Below are positions 52,964 through 64,000 of a DNA stretch of 64,000 nt, piece after piece. Position 1 is the first letter of the stretch. Each line of letters opens with the position of its first letter. The position numbers and the translations under genes are program-made. This DNA is from Bacidia rubella (Eukaryota; Ascomycota; Lecanoromycetes; Lecanorales; Ramalinaceae): positions 496,001 to 560,000 of the forward strand of contig JAVTIF010000018.1 of assembly GCA_032158265.1 (NCBI GenBank), in the 5' to 3' direction. The notes beneath the pieces were generated by a model. It saw nothing but the letters and a program-made list of their open reading frames with translations, searched no databases and was not told the DNA's origin.

Positions 52964-54025
52964 GTTGGAAAGTTCGATTGACGGAGGTCTATAGCAAACG
53001 GGTGACTGCTCGGTCGAACAGGTGTGGAAGGCAGGAGAGGTCTGGAGAGGGTTTGGCGCAGGAGCAGCCTTTACCTCGCCAGAGGAAACAGAGGAATTAT
53101 CGCAGTAGGCGACACGATTGTGCAGAAGTCGCCAAGGCAGCTCAATTAGCTTGAAGAGGCGTATGCATGTCCTATCTGGGAATCCTGGCTGTTCCGACCT
53201 CAGTACGAGGAGCGGAGGTCATGGAATGGGGGGTTGTAGGTTTGTAATGAGAGGCGCAATTGGCTTGACAGTTTCTCCTCATTGATCGACTGACGAGCAA
53301 GATGACTTGTGATGCCGCATTCAAGAAGGTTGGAGGTCAAGGGCGAGATGGCATGATGGAAAGATGACGCAGCAAGGCCGGTGTGATGTAGCACACGTCG
53401 CAGCGTCGCAGCGTCGCAGCTGAGGGCCTGCCTACAAATTATGCACCGTCATGTAGGTAACCGGCGCGATGAGCTAAATAAGTGCCATGGACCGCGGTCT
53501 AGACCCCCTTAGACCTCCCCGTCGCACATAAAGTTGCGTCCCGTTACGGCAAAATACGAACTAGATGACTCTTGGCCGCTGCACAACAACGTCATCTGTT
53601 ATGCGAGATGGAGATAGAACTGCAATAATGCGCCTGTGCATAGCATTAGATGCAGCACATAATAAGCTTGCACGAGGTGGAATGCAGGATCAAAACCAGA
53701 TACAGACCTTGTTGAATCACCCCGGGCGTGGAAACCAAGGTTATTAATGTTGGAAACGAGCAGGCTGGTACAGGGGCAGTATCCGACCGCGTATATATCA
53801 TCCCGGGTCAATTTTATCTGATCCGATCCGTATGGGTCCCTTGTAAGTTGTCGTCGCTCCACGTCACCCGACATGCAGAGGGACGCGTTGTACATAGAAA
53901 TAGAACAGAGAGGCTTGCATTTTAGACCTTCCACCATCGCTTGAGATTTGTTTCTCTTTTCTCCACCCAGCGCACTTTTCTAGCTTCTTCTGGAGAAAAA
54001 ACCACAATCGTACCTTGCGGCGACA
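52964..54025. promoter_or_regulatory. 1.1-kb divergent intergenic region
   Basis: Promoters of the SART3-like gene (-) and of the small membrane peptide (+). A run of about three 8-bp units (CGTCGCAG) lies at 53395-53420. No gene recognised. Confidence 0.4.
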
Positions 54026-54474
54026 ATGTCGGATTGCTTCCCTTTCCCCATCATTTGCTTTCAATGTGGCACAGACCAGAACCCATGCCGTAAGTCAATC
54101 ACCTGACTCTGCAACATCGGGCGCTATGTGAACTGTTAGCTACTCCTGACTATCGCTGATGATGTGCTCTGTCAGACTGTAAGGTTGTCGGACCTACCAT
54201 AGGCTTCTTTACCGCGGTAGCAGCGGCTGTAAGTTTCTTTCCTCGACCTTGCAAAAGCGAGCTCTGACCAATTCTTCTAGATCGTCTGTTGGCCAGCTTC
54301 AATCCTTTGCGGGTGCTGTATCACTGATGCGGGCAAAAGGTCAGTTGCGCTATTGTCGACGAGGGCGAACCTTGTACGACCTAAGTTCCTTGTAACTGAC
54401 TTGTACTTCACTTCAGGATGCTCGCGGCACCAGCTGACATCAGTGGAGGAATCAGCAATGCAATCCCCATCTGA
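54026..54474 (+). CDS. 77-residue Cys-rich membrane peptide, four exons
   Basis: Exons 54026..54089, 54176..54228, 54281..54339 and 54417..54474 total 234 nt, and no exon exceeds 64 nt, so it is invisible as an open frame. Donors are GTAAGT, GTAAGT and GTCAGT; acceptors are CTGTCAG, CTTCTAG and CACTTCAG, the last behind a CTGAC branch site. The protein begins MSDCFPFPIICFQCGTDQ. It has a hydrophobic centre (GPTIGFFTAVAAAIVCWPAS) with a CGCC motif, and ends AGKRMLAAPADISGGISNAI then PI. Cys pairs flank the hydrophobic part, and one membrane helix with a cytosolic or lumenal Cys cluster is likely. I recognise the ending as the sort found in small uncharacterised ascomycete proteins, but know no function. 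Without the last intron the frame runs on for 50 less protein-like codons. Confidence 0.7.
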
Positions 54475-54980
54475 TGCACCTAGGGGTCGTGCTTTCCCAT
54501 GTCGCAAATGGCCATACGCTGGAACGAAGTAGGAACGACCAGCAGACTGCACAGCTGGCAGACCGTCAATCATTTATCAACAGGAACTTTGGCTATGCAT
54601 GATGAATGATAGTATCTTCCAGTACATTTAGCAGAACAGATTCGGATGTGGTACAAGCTTGGGGTTTTGACACTGCACTCACCGTCGTTGATTGATGACG
54701 GTGTAAGACGACCCGCACTTGTTCGCACTGCTCTCCAGCCATGTCCAACGTTCGTGAAACTTTGTTTGCTGCACATGCTCAGTGTGTTCTCTTTGCGCTT
54801 TATAATTCCTTTCTTCATTCTATCATTCATTCACAAGAAGAAAGCCTACTTCAACACGATTTCCGATTGTGAACTGTTAACACAGATTGCCACTTACCCC
54901 GCGACTCAACACCCAACAGTCTCTCATAACAGCCAGCTCATTGTTCCAATCCTTATCGACCTTTTTGATGCGACAGAAGC
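54475..54980. other. intergenic, 506 bp
   Basis: Between two plus-strand genes. A C/T-rich stretch before 54981 fits a promoter. No gene recognised. Confidence 0.35.
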
Positions 54981-57831
54981 ATGTCGCCCACAGCCCATCC
55001 GCCGTCTGTCGCATTAATGCCTTCCAGATGTCCAATCCCAAGTGAACCTCAGATGCCCATTGATCCATCAATTCTGAAGCTACGCGACGCCATTCGACTG
55101 TTACACAATCAGCGGGTACCTGCTGCTGGCCCAAGCAAGATCCAGAACTCTAGGGGTTCTGCTCAACAGTACGGGTGCGTGCCTCTGAGGGTGTTGGAGA
55201 ACACGGAGCGACGTACTGATACGGTTGTACTCTACAGACGAGGTGGAGAAGAGACCGCAGCTTCAGATCTTAATGTTCCTCTACAAATTCAAAAGATCAT
55301 CATCAGATACTCGGGCCTCGACCAAAGACGCAGCGTGAGCTGTGTGCTAGACAACATCAGACTTCCTGGCACCAGCGCTTTACCGCGCTTCATCTACGAC
55401 TTCTATAAGGAGAGAAACCTACCGAGCTACACGTTTGCAGATGGCAAAGGAGGCTGGATCGTTCTAGATCTAGAGACACTGAAATCAACAACGCCACGCC
55501 TACTAGCAAGCATGTATGGAGAGGAGATGGTGGCCAATATGGCGAATAAGCAGTCGGCACCAGCAAAGAAAGAGCCCGAAAGCACCGAGAAATCAGCACG
55601 CACCAACTGGGCCGATTCCATTGTCAAGCCTCCACGGTCGTCCGAGCCTACATTCGCGGCAAATGTCACACCAGCGAGCGAGTACTTTCACCCGGATAGA
55701 GGTCTCAAGTGGGACGATAGCGATACTCTTCCAAGATGTTAGTGAAGCGGTCACCTCTGAGGTGAGGCTTCGAGACTGATTGTCGGTAGATTACGCACGG
55801 TGCTCGATACCGCAGTCTTCAGGCAAAGGCCACGCTTCGAACAGCAGTAGTTTTGTGAGCAGCGCGTCATTCGAGTCTCCCGTACAATCTGCACATATGA
55901 CAGAGCATTCCGTCTCCATACCCACAGCCTTACAGCGTGATGTCAACGTCCTCTCATCTTCGCAAAGCTTTCCCTGTGAACGCCCTCAACCAACCAAAAG
56001 CGCTATATCCGAACCCTCTCCTATACCCTCACTCCCACGAGTGCTTGAGAAGACCGATGGAAAGCTAGGAAGTACTAAGCCATGTCGCAAACCACTTGAT
56101 GCAGAAGACTCGACTTATGGCTCGGATGACTTTGAGAGGCAAGAATCAAGCCAATACAAGCAGTCAACATCTTACGAATCATGCCCAAAACAACCAGTGG
56201 GTCACGAGGCGTCTCGATTGTTGTCTGATGCGCCTACATCCAAGAATATTGCTGAAAAAATCAACCTTACAGCTAAACGGTCATCTGTAGAGCCACTGGC
56301 TACTGGCAATCACCTCAATAAAAGTTTTGACAAGGACTCGGGAAATTATTCTGCACCACAAGCGGCAGATTCGAATGTGCAATTTCGGGCTGCTTCTGAC
56401 CTGACGGACAAGCCCGAAGACGAGCCCAAAGCTGCTCAGACTCCGAGAAATCGTCCGCAAGGCTTCTACGATCCCGTTCGAACTGCAGCCGGCGCAGATC
56501 TACAATCGTCTCCAAATGTTTTCTACACACCGGCGGCCATCTCCGGCGAGGATGTACGAAGGACAAGCTCAGAATCCTACAACAGCATAGCAACTGAAGA
56601 TGAAGTCAACCTACTTCCCACGTCGAACTCTCAGGCGCATCTTGCAGACGGCGCAAAGCTACAAACACCAGCGATTCATGAGGGCACGACTCCGCAACGT
56701 CCGCACTCTCCCTGTGCCAATCATAGGTATTCTGAGGATGCGACACCAACACCATTGCCTCCGAAGACCCCAAAGCAAGGCTTCAAAAATCGCAAGGCCA
56801 GGTTGTCTCCCGAGGATTCGCATGAATTCCGAAAGAAGAAAGGCATCAAAGGTGTTTTCTCAAGTCCAAAGCTTGTGCCTCCACCAGCCGATACTCATTC
56901 CCAACGTTTTGCAAGGGTGACGTGTTTCGAAAATAGTCAAGAGACAAAAGCTCAAAAGACGCCTCGTACTCCTCTTACTGAACTCTATACAGAGCTAGCT
57001 AAGTCGACGCCACCAAGAGACGCGACCTTCTTTCGGAGGAACGATCAAGCCCCACAGCTACGATCAGACCAGCCGCCTCAAAGCAGCCTGAGCTTTCCAG
57101 CTTTCTTGGAAGCATGCTTCGACTCGAATCGAGAACAACCAAAGACCCAGATGACTCCAGGCCAACAAAAGGATTTAAGCAGGCAAAGACTGGCAGAAAC
57201 AGACGGACTCGCTGTCATCCCTTCAGACCGCGTGGCTATGGGAGGAGACAGGCATAGTGTGAATGCCATATCTACTAAGCATTCACCAACAACACAATCA
57301 CCCAATTTCCCGCAAAACGCCCCAACATTCACAAGTCCTCACCTTGAGCATGCTCTCTATCATTCAGCGAGGGTTGACCCAGCTTCAGCTGTATTCATCC
57401 ACGATAATCAAGTATCCTCGTCCTTTACGCCACCAACGAGGCAAACACCACCAAACCCCACTGCTTCCTCTGCAGGTAACCCGCTCAAGAAGCTTCCAAC
57501 CCAAAGTGCAGCACACGATTTTGCTACCTCCAGTCCCGCCACAATCGATCTCACCACCGACCCAACACCCAACTTAGCTCCCCCACAACCCGCCGCAGTA
57601 CAAGAAAAGTCACCATTCAAACTCCGCTCCGGCAAGCGAGGACGCGCTGGTTCTGATGCTGCGAAACAGGAGAAGAAAGCGCCGGCGAAGAAGAAGGCGA
57701 GGAAAAGTGACGGGCCATTGAAGAGTTCAGCTGGAATTACCCCTGCGAAAGGTGCGGAGAAGGGCGTGAGCAAAGGGAAGACGAATCGGAAAAGGGAAGG
57801 GGCTGGCAAGGCTGAAGAGAGGGAGGATTAG
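54981..57831 (+). CDS. large disordered protein of unknown function with a folded N-terminal domain
   Basis: Exons 54981..55737 and 55790..57831 are joined by a 52-nt intron (GTTAGT donor, TCGGTAG acceptor) and give 932 residues. Residues 60-190 look folded: VPLRVLENTERRTDTVVLYR, LQIQKIIIRYSGLDQRRSV, LPRFIYDFYKERNLPSYTF and GGWIVLDLETLKSTTPRLL. I do not recognise this domain. The rest is Ser/Thr/Pro-rich and disordered. Near residue 865 comes ATIDLTTDPTPN, resembling a SUMO-interacting motif. The end is strongly Lys/Arg-rich (KQEKKAPAKKKARKS), a likely nuclear localisation signal. SP/TP dipeptides are frequent (TPRTPLTEL, SPCANHRYSEDATPTP), as in cell-cycle kinase substrates. A nuclear scaffold or DNA-metabolism role is a guess from composition. 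Confidence 0.65.
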
Positions 57832-59105
57832 AAAAAATAGGGTAGGGATAGGGGAATGCTGGATTTGAGGAGAGAAGAGTGGCTTGTAGGCTGTATACAT
57901 ATACATAGGCAGGGAGGGGTAGACGCTGCGTGTGAGACACAGATACGTGGAGTGCGAGATGGAGGGCTAAGACGCTGGCATTCAAGTTTGACTGTAGTTA
58001 TAACAATGAAGTTGCGGAGTGTTCTCACCACTCACTCACTCATGGACGTGCTTATGAAGCGTATGTGCTGTGGGTAGCATTGCTGGCTCGAATTTAATCA
58101 TACCGCAATTTATTCTTATTATTAATGTAGATAACCCCACCGAAGTTCTTCGAAATACTTCGTGTATGAGATCACCCCATCTCCATCTCTTGAATCCCAA
58201 GACCATCCTCCGCGGTTGTGAGAGCTCATGTATTTCTTCAACACAGATTGCTTTTGATGGGAATACCTCGCCCTTTCACCCCCCCTAGATTCATATACCT
58301 TGGGAGCCCTAGCTAGGTGGTGGATACTCATTCTCCTATGCTTCTTCAATCATTCATCGTTAACAGGATGACGACATCCCGCAACTACATGGAGCTTCCC
58401 TGTATTTGCTCCCCGGTATCCCGCCGTATCTTCAGCACTGGAGGTTCCTGATCTCTCGCCTCTAGCCAGCCCAGTCCGAGAGCGTGCACGTACCCATCCT
58501 AGTAACCGCATAGCTCAGAAGCACATTTCACTATGTCTCGTCGTTAAATTGCACCATGGCTTCTGCCTTGCACGGCTTTTTAGACGGCTGTGTTGAACCC
58601 GTTGTTGGCAAAGGCAACGTCGTTATTCTTGGCCTTTTTCTGAAAGGGGTGATGGGTAAGAAGGGGGAAGGGGGAGGGGGTTGGTGTGTATGTGCTTTTG
58701 GCGGATGAGCAGGATGGTGGTTAGGTGGGGAAAGGAGGATAGGGGGGCTGGGAACAGTAGGACAAGAAGCGTGAAAGTGGAAAGCTAGGAGGGATTTGGG
58801 GTTGGATTTGCGCTGCTGAGGGGTTTGGAAGTTGTGATGATGGTGGTGGTGGTGGAAGCGGTATTTGAGGAAGGGTGTTAAGCAGGTTGTTGAAGGTGGT
58901 AAGGGAGGGGGAGCGGGGGGGTGGAGAGATTGGAGGGTAGTGAGGGGGAGGAAGAGCTAGACATCTTCATCCTAGAGTACGGGGTTCGTGATAGTTTGTT
59001 TGAGACCGGATTTTGTTATTTGCAAGTCTTTGGTCATGAAACCGCGGTGATGCCCATGGGCTTGAACTCTGGGACTTTGATCCCAAGGGGGTTTGGTGAA
59101 AGGAA
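57832..59105. other. 1.3-kb intergenic stretch, G-rich on the plus strand
   Basis: From about 58640 to 58930 the plus strand is G-rich with few C (and the minus strand C/T-rich), as seen in leaders of genes on the minus strand. A minus-strand frame starting at 59191 (MDPSQSSQLPRIEILIPHVS) could be a first exon, but no convincing continuation was found. Confidence 0.3.
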
Positions 59106-59900
59106 TTAGCGGACTGTGGCGGCTCGACGGTAGAAACATGTGGTATTAGAATTTCGATCCTCGGAAGCTGTGAGGACTGAGATGGGTCCATGAGTATAGT
59201 TTGCCACGGACAGAAGGCTCATTTGCGATAGAAAAGTGGCCTTTGTGAATGACAAGGGTCCTGCGCGCCAGGAAAATTCAGAAGCGTGTGAGGGAGTAAG
59301 AACAAGCATGAGACTGCAAAGCATTGTGGCGCTAGCTAGAAAGATGCGTGCGGGAGATTGCTTGAACAGCCACGTACCTGCTGTTGCTATCCCAATGATG
59401 AAGAAGGAGCAGAGGAGGCCGTCTGTTTGCGAAGCAATCATAATGGCTCGAACGGGACAGAAGAGGTACGCGTAATTCAGGACTGTGGACGTACAGATCA
59501 CAGCTGGCAAACACCTTAGTTCAAAAATTGCGGCTCTTTGCAATCGAGCGGCTTGCTCGTCAGCTTTTGCATCCTTACCTCTCAGTGGTGGCACATCCTA
59601 CTTCCCTGGCCTTACTCTGATGGTCAGCTAAGTCTAGTCCGAGAAGCAATTCCATCCCGAAGGATCCACTCGAAAGAAGGCCGTTATCAGCAGTGTCTGA
59701 GGAGGCCGCTAAGGCGACGGCGAGGAAGTTTACCGAGCTTATTGGATATGCAGTCAGTTGTAAGCTGCAATGCCAGTCTTCGCACAACTTCGATTCCGCA
59801 TATCACACTATCTTGGAGAATCTTGATACTAGGACAATTGTACTGGAGGCCCAGCACTTTGGGCTTTCGAACGATGCATTAGCTGGGTGAGAAAATTTGA
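59106..59900. other. unresolved region with protein-like frames on both strands
   Basis: Minus strand: a frame ending at 59106 contains MIASQTDGLLCSFFIIGIAT and AGTWLFKQSPARIFLASATM, like membrane helices. A good donor (GAG AG|GTAAGG near 59579) follows a frame reading AYPISSVNFLAVALAASSDT. Plus strand: a frame ending at 59890 reads SEEAAKATARKFTELIGYAV and SAYHTILENLDTRTIVLEAQ. Only one strand is likely to be real over 59640-59790, and I could not decide which. A small spliced gene probably lies here. Confidence 0.25.
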
Positions 59901-60590
59901 TAGATGAAAACCAATTCGAAGCTGGCATGACACGATCTTGTCTGGATCGTCGCTAACTGCATATTTGGACCATATTTGAATCATCAGCGCCTGCAAGAAT
60001 GTTAATGAAGTGATAGATTTCAATTAGGCTGGCCTGTGACTGAACTACTGCTAACATCTTCTGTCTATCAAGCATCTAATATGGGTTTTTTCGGTGAAAG
60101 CCTTGCTATCATGAGTAAGTCATGACTGCTGCTTGATACTTCACTTATGCTTAATATGCTGGATCGCCACGAGAGAGGGGATTTGAAGGGTGCTGTTACT
60201 AGTTAGTGAGTGTGTGTGTGAAACACTTGATAATGAGCCATGGAGGAACGATATATCGATGGCACTGGACCCTGCTTTGGATTTCAACCTCATGCTTCGC
60301 AGAATGGCGTGAAAGGCATTCATGATGCAAGTTTTCTAGCACAAGTCTGCGTTCAGAATACCAAGGAGTCTCAATATTTCTTCTAGAAACAAGAATTTCA
60401 GCATGACCCTCCTTGCGATCTGCCGTAATCTTGACGGCTTGGCATCAAATGACATCACAACCACACATGAGCAATAATCAACGACCACAGCTTCAACCTC
60501 AGACATCCGCAACTGCACCTTCTTATCTCACATTACCCTGACAGACCTCAAGATTACACTCAGAAGCCTACCTCAATCCTAACCGCAAAC
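59901..60590. other. intergenic, no gene seen
   Basis: Upstream region of the small hydrophilic protein gene. No other feature recognised. Confidence 0.35.
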
Positions 60591-61179
60591 ATGTCCAAGG
60601 AATACGAAGGTCAAGACCCTCTGGTCATCGCCCAACAAGCCGAGCGCGACCTCAACACCTACCAAGCAAAGCAAGGCCTCCCAGCAGACTCCAAGAGCGG
60701 AGATTCGCGTACGTCTAGACATTTCACTTCAATCCACTTCAATAACTCTCTTCCCCCATCTTCATCTCTCTACCTCCCGACTCCCCCACTTCCCACCTCC
60801 ACCTCCATCCCCCTCCAAACAACTCCCTCCAAACCACACTCACTAACCCTCTCTCCCACCCTTAGGCCAAGAATCCGGCGTGGACACCGCAGCCGCCGAA
60901 TCCTTCCCTGGCGGCGACGTACGCTTCCGCGGGCGCGAAATCCCCGTCGACGAAGGCGGCGACATTATATCCCGCCCTGGCGAGAAAGGAGGACAAGGGC
61001 GTCCCACCAAACATAGCGATTTCGAGGGCGAAGGTGGGCCGGAGACGAAGCAGAAGCTGTATGAGGAGGCGAATCCGGGCAATGATGATGTGGAGGGGAA
61101 TGTAAGGCAGACTAAGAAGCCGGAGGGGGAGACGGTGCCGACGAGGTTTGGGGGTGGGATTGTGGGGAAGGATATGTGA
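60591..61179 (+). CDS. small hydrophilic protein of unknown function
   Basis: Exons 60591..60708 and 60866..61179, over a 157-nt C/T-rich intron (GTACGT donor, CACCCTTAG acceptor), give 143 residues. The start MSKEYEGQDPLVIAQQAERD leads into LNTYQAKQGLPADSKSGDSR, then ESGVDTAAAESFPGGDV. The rest is Gly/Glu/Lys-rich, without any hydrophobic run. This layout (NY-x-GQDP... QAERDLNSYQAK... ESGVD) recurs in short ascomycete proteins that I know only as hypothetical. It resembles hydrophilin or LEA-like stress proteins in composition, which is inference. It ends 106 bp from the convergent release-factor gene. Confidence 0.72.
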
Positions 61180-61285
61180 GGAAACATCAGCGAATGATGC
61201 GGTGAAGGGAAAGGGGGAGAGCAGATGCTTGGGGGATGGAGGCAATATACTTCAGGAAATAATGAGACACCTGCTAGAGAGCTGA

Positions 61286-62614
61286 TCATTTCGATTTCTT
61301 GTGATCCTCATCATCAACCAACCCCTCTACCTCCCTCTCCAAACTCCACTCCCTAACCTTCTCCATCACACCATCCAACGCCTCGCCCCCATCCATAACC
61401 TCCCCCAATCTATTACTCGTAAACCCACACCTATGATCCGTAACCCTCGACTGCGCCCAATTATACGTCCTAACCTTATCCCCCCTCCCCAATCCTCCCT
61501 TCCCCCCTTTACCCCCACTACTCGCCATCCTCACCCTCGCCACCTCCTCCTCCCTCTCCTCCCTCTTCCTCTGCGCAATCCTCGCCCTCAACAATCTCCA
61601 CGCCCTCTCCCGATTCTGATGCTGACTCCGACTCGTCTGCATACTAACCACCACGCCCGTAGGCACATGCGTAAGCCTCACCGCACTATCCGTCATATTA
61701 ACATGCTGGCCCCCCGCCCCACTCGCTCGGAACGTATCCGTCCGCACATCCCTGGGACTGACATAGTAATCGCTGTCCGGGTTTTCGAAATCCTCTTCTC
61801 CTTGCTCCCCCCCCGATGAGCCTGCTATATTCGGCAACACCATCACCCCCACAGCACTCGTATGGGTCCGCCCTTTCGTCTCCGTGATAGGAACCCGTTG
61901 CACGCGATGAACACCTGCCTCGCATTTCAGCCGCCCGTAGCTACCTGTATCAGAGATCTCGACCACGGCTTCAGAGATTCTGTCCTCGCCTCCATGCGCG
62001 CTGGCGCTTGAGAGCGAGAGCACGCTGTGGCCTATTCCATGCCGCTTGCAATAGCTGATATACATCCTCAGCAGATCGCCAGCGAATACGGCAGCTTCGT
62101 CACCGCCCGCGCCGGGGCGCAATTCGAGGAGACAGGGAAGGTGGGCGAAGGGGTGGGGCGGGATGAGGGATGTTTTCAGTTGCGTGGAGAGGGTGTTGAG
62201 GAGGGCGTGCGTTTCTGAGAGCTCGGTTTCGGCGATGGGACGCAGGGTTGAGTCCGTGGAGGGGTCGGAGAGGAGGGCGTGGAGCTCCGGGAGGGCCTGT
62301 AGGTGTTAGAGTGGTTTTTTGACAGGAGGGAAGCGGGGAGGGGTTACCTTCCTGGCTTCTTCCCATTGTTTGAGGATAGAAGCGATTGTGGAGAGAGAAC
62401 CGGCTTTTTTGGCTAGTGGGGCGTCATATTCTGTGGCGAGACGGGTGGTGAGATGGGCGTGCTCGGCGGCGAGGGAGCGAGCTCGTGTGAGGAGTGCTGG
62501 GGAGATGGTGGGTGCGGAGGAGGAGGTGGCGGATTGATAGCGTTGGAGTTGACGGCAGAGCAGCCATTGAGGGCGAGCGAGGCGTGGTGAGTGTAGGCAT
62601 CTCGCTGCCCACAT
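61286..62614 (-). CDS. mrf1: mitochondrial peptide-chain release factor 1
   Basis: Exons 62614..62348 and 62296..61286, over a 51-nt intron (GTAACC donor, CACCTACAG acceptor), give 425 residues. The N-terminus MWAARCLHSPRLARPQWLL is a mitochondrial presequence. The helical domain 1 crosses the splice (LKQWEEARK then ALPELHALLSDPS). Next comes LRPGAGGDEAAVFAGDLLRM, the start of the PCRF domain. The codon-recognition region holds VHRVQRVPITETKGRTHTSA. The peptidyl-hydrolase motif GGQ is at 284-286 within ASGAGGQHVNMTDSAVRLTH. The protein ends in a basic tail, KKSK. It terminates mitochondrial translation at UAA and UAG. An acidic, Gly-rich insert (GSSGGEQGEEDFENPDSD) before the GGQ domain and a Gly/Lys-rich loop (SSGGKGGKGGLGRGD) later are longer than in bacterial RF1. 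Confidence 0.92.
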
Positions 62615-63382
62615 GCTACATCGCTGCTTGAGACTAAGAGTTGAAGACTTAATATCAAAAGTTTAAAGTTTTCTGGGATTACGCTAGTGATGGTCACATG
62701 ATAATACTTGGCGCTACCCCTGAATTATCAAACCTTGTCGGTCAGGTTTCCCAAGTCTTCTAAAGACGGTTTCTAGACTATATAGACCAAGTCAACTGGC
62801 TGGAGATGCCTTCCGTATCAGCTGCTGTATTTTTCCGGCGGTCTTTTATGTCCTGCAAACAGTGTTATTTTGGCCTTCGTGCAATATTTGGTTTTTGGGG
62901 TGACGTATTGCAGCAACTGAAATCAAACTTACAGATCAATATATACATATTCATGCCCTTGAGATGATATCTCCATGAGAGTTTGTATACATCTAGGGTC
63001 TTTGAATAGGCAAGCACAGCATCTACTGACTGAATTGATTCATCGTTGGACCAAGAGTGACAAGATTTTTGCCGGCATCATTCACTAATGGTGGCAACAC
63101 AGGCAATTGTCATTGGCAGTGTCAATTCCCCGCCCCCGCGTTTCAATCTTGTCCCTCTCAATTGTTCCCCTGCGTGTTTATTCTCCAAATTCTCTTAGCT
63201 TAACATCAAAATCAACCGTCCCTTCTGCACGTTATCTATTTTTCTGTCATCCCAAAGCTACACCTATCCACTTTCAGCCACTTGCAGCTTAGTGAATTCC
63301 ATATTGAACAACATTCCCCTCGCATCACCTTTCTGACGTGTCATCCCACCAAACTCTACACTCTTCTACTACCAATAGCAGC
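62615..63382. promoter_or_regulatory. divergent intergenic region
   Basis: 768 bp between the release-factor gene (-) and the coiled-coil gene (+). No other feature recognised. Confidence 0.35.
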
Positions 63383-63896
63383 ATGTATCCCGACCTTACT
63401 GCGGCGCTTGAAGCATCCAAGCAGGCCAAAATCCGCCAGTTCTATCTTATCGTACGATGTGCAGCAGACTCTGAGATGGTGGTGCTGATTTATGATGCAG
63501 ATGGACCAGATGTGGTACAACAATCACGGACAAGACACACGTGTGCTGCCCAATGACCTGTCTCTCGAGGAGGCCATGACCATCTTGTGTTCGCCAGATC
63601 AGGGACTCGTCGAAATTGCATGCAATGAGAGCGCAAAGTTGCAGTACCAGTACAGTGCTGGAGAAATAGCAGATCTGAAAGGCAGATTGGAAACCGCGGA
63701 GGAGGCCAATAGGGCAATTATTGGGCAGAGCAATGAGAAGGAGCAAGAGAAGAGGCGTTTGAACACTACAATTGGGTCTTTGCAGCAGGATAAGGCTAGA
63801 TCGCAGGCAATCATCAAACAGAAGGATAGCCTTCTTAACGAACAATCCAACAGCCTCACTCAGAACACGCACCATATCGCCCATCTCGAAACATAA
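63383..63896 (+). CDS. small coiled-coil protein, perhaps continuing past its last stop by splicing
   Basis: Exons 63383..63451 and 63501..63896, over a 49-nt intron (GTACGA donor, GATGCAG acceptor), give 154 residues: MYPDLTAALEASKQAKIRQF, then YLI joined to MDQMWYNNHGQDTRVLP. From about residue 75 to the end it is a coiled coil of heptad-rich Glu/Lys/Gln (EIADLKGRLETAEEANRAI, NEKEQEKRRLNTTI). The stop at 63896 lies 104 bp from the window end, and downstream sequence is again Gln/Asp-rich in other frames, so a further exon is possible. I do not recognise the family. The weak donor is the same GTACGA used at 17139. Confidence 0.5.
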
Positions 63897-64000
63897 CTGA
63901 ACGACAAGAGCTAGCAATTGGCAGACGCGAACGCGCATTCCCAACAACTGGTCGATCATTCGCAATGCGATCAGGAGAAGCAACAACTCCAAGGTGATCT

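Noticed and set aside
1..64000. Secondary-metabolite gene cluster
   Set aside because: No polyketide synthase, peptide synthetase, terpene cyclase or cluster regulator is present; genes are unrelated housekeeping functions.
1..64000. Clustering of mitochondrial genes (Mim2, uL22m, poly(A)-polymerase-like, mtRF1) as a functional neighbourhood
   Set aside because: They are 7-40 kb apart with unrelated genes between and on different strands; four in about 30 genes is not striking.

Overview
The window is nuclear DNA of a filamentous ascomycete (Pezizomycotina). Genes lie on both strands and are split by short introns of mostly 44-140 nt, with GT(A/G)(A/N)GT donors, CTAAT/CTGAC-like branch sites and AG acceptors. 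Several families are typical of filamentous fungi: a HET-domain protein, a Bys1-like secreted protein, a fungal rhodopsin-domain membrane protein, a CBM48 protein and an Inn1/Fic1-type C2 protein. Dothideomycetes is my best guess for the class, but it is inference only. Gene models were built by hand from reading frame, splice signals and family knowledge. Every multi-exon model given here keeps its frame across the junctions.

Layout, left to right. 0-13 kb: a hypothetical protein, a Mim2-like mitochondrial outer-membrane import subunit (-), a secreted Bys1-family protein behind a TATA box, a C2/proline-rich cytokinesis protein, a TMEM234-family membrane protein (-) and an uncharacterised fungal protein. 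13-28 kb: mitochondrial ribosomal protein uL22m (-) divergent from a MOT1-type molybdate transporter, a small Cys-rich protein, a stand-alone trehalose-6-phosphate phosphatase (-), a mitochondrial poly(A)-polymerase-like protein with an altered active site, a HET-domain protein, the PKA regulatory subunit and the Spf27 splicing factor (-). 28-36 kb: a CBM48 protein (-), then a gene-poor stretch holding a possible gene remnant and a tRNA-Trp gene with two interruptions, then a secreted two-EF-hand protein. 36-54 kb: COPII coat SEC24 (-), a rhodopsin-domain membrane protein, a secretory-pathway protein of unknown function (-), neutral ceramidase, an F-box-like protein and a Prp24/SART3-type U6 snRNP factor (-). 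54-64 kb: a four-exon 77-residue Cys-rich membrane peptide, a long disordered protein, a small hydrophilic protein, mitochondrial release factor 1 (-) and a short coiled-coil protein at the edge.

This is mostly housekeeping sequence without an obvious biosynthetic cluster. Genes for mitochondrial expression and import recur (Mim2, uL22m, the poly(A)-polymerase-like protein, mtRF1), as do RNA-processing genes (Spf27, the SART3-like factor), but they are scattered and not an operon-like unit.

The most unusual object is the tRNA-Trp(CCA) gene at 33341-33475 (-). Besides a normal intron next to the anticodon, its D-arm is split by a 51-nt segment. That segment starts GTTAGT, ends CAG, has a CTGAT branch-like motif and matches the size of the protein-gene introns nearby. 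Removing exactly this segment and the 12-nt anticodon intron restores a canonical 72-nt tRNA.
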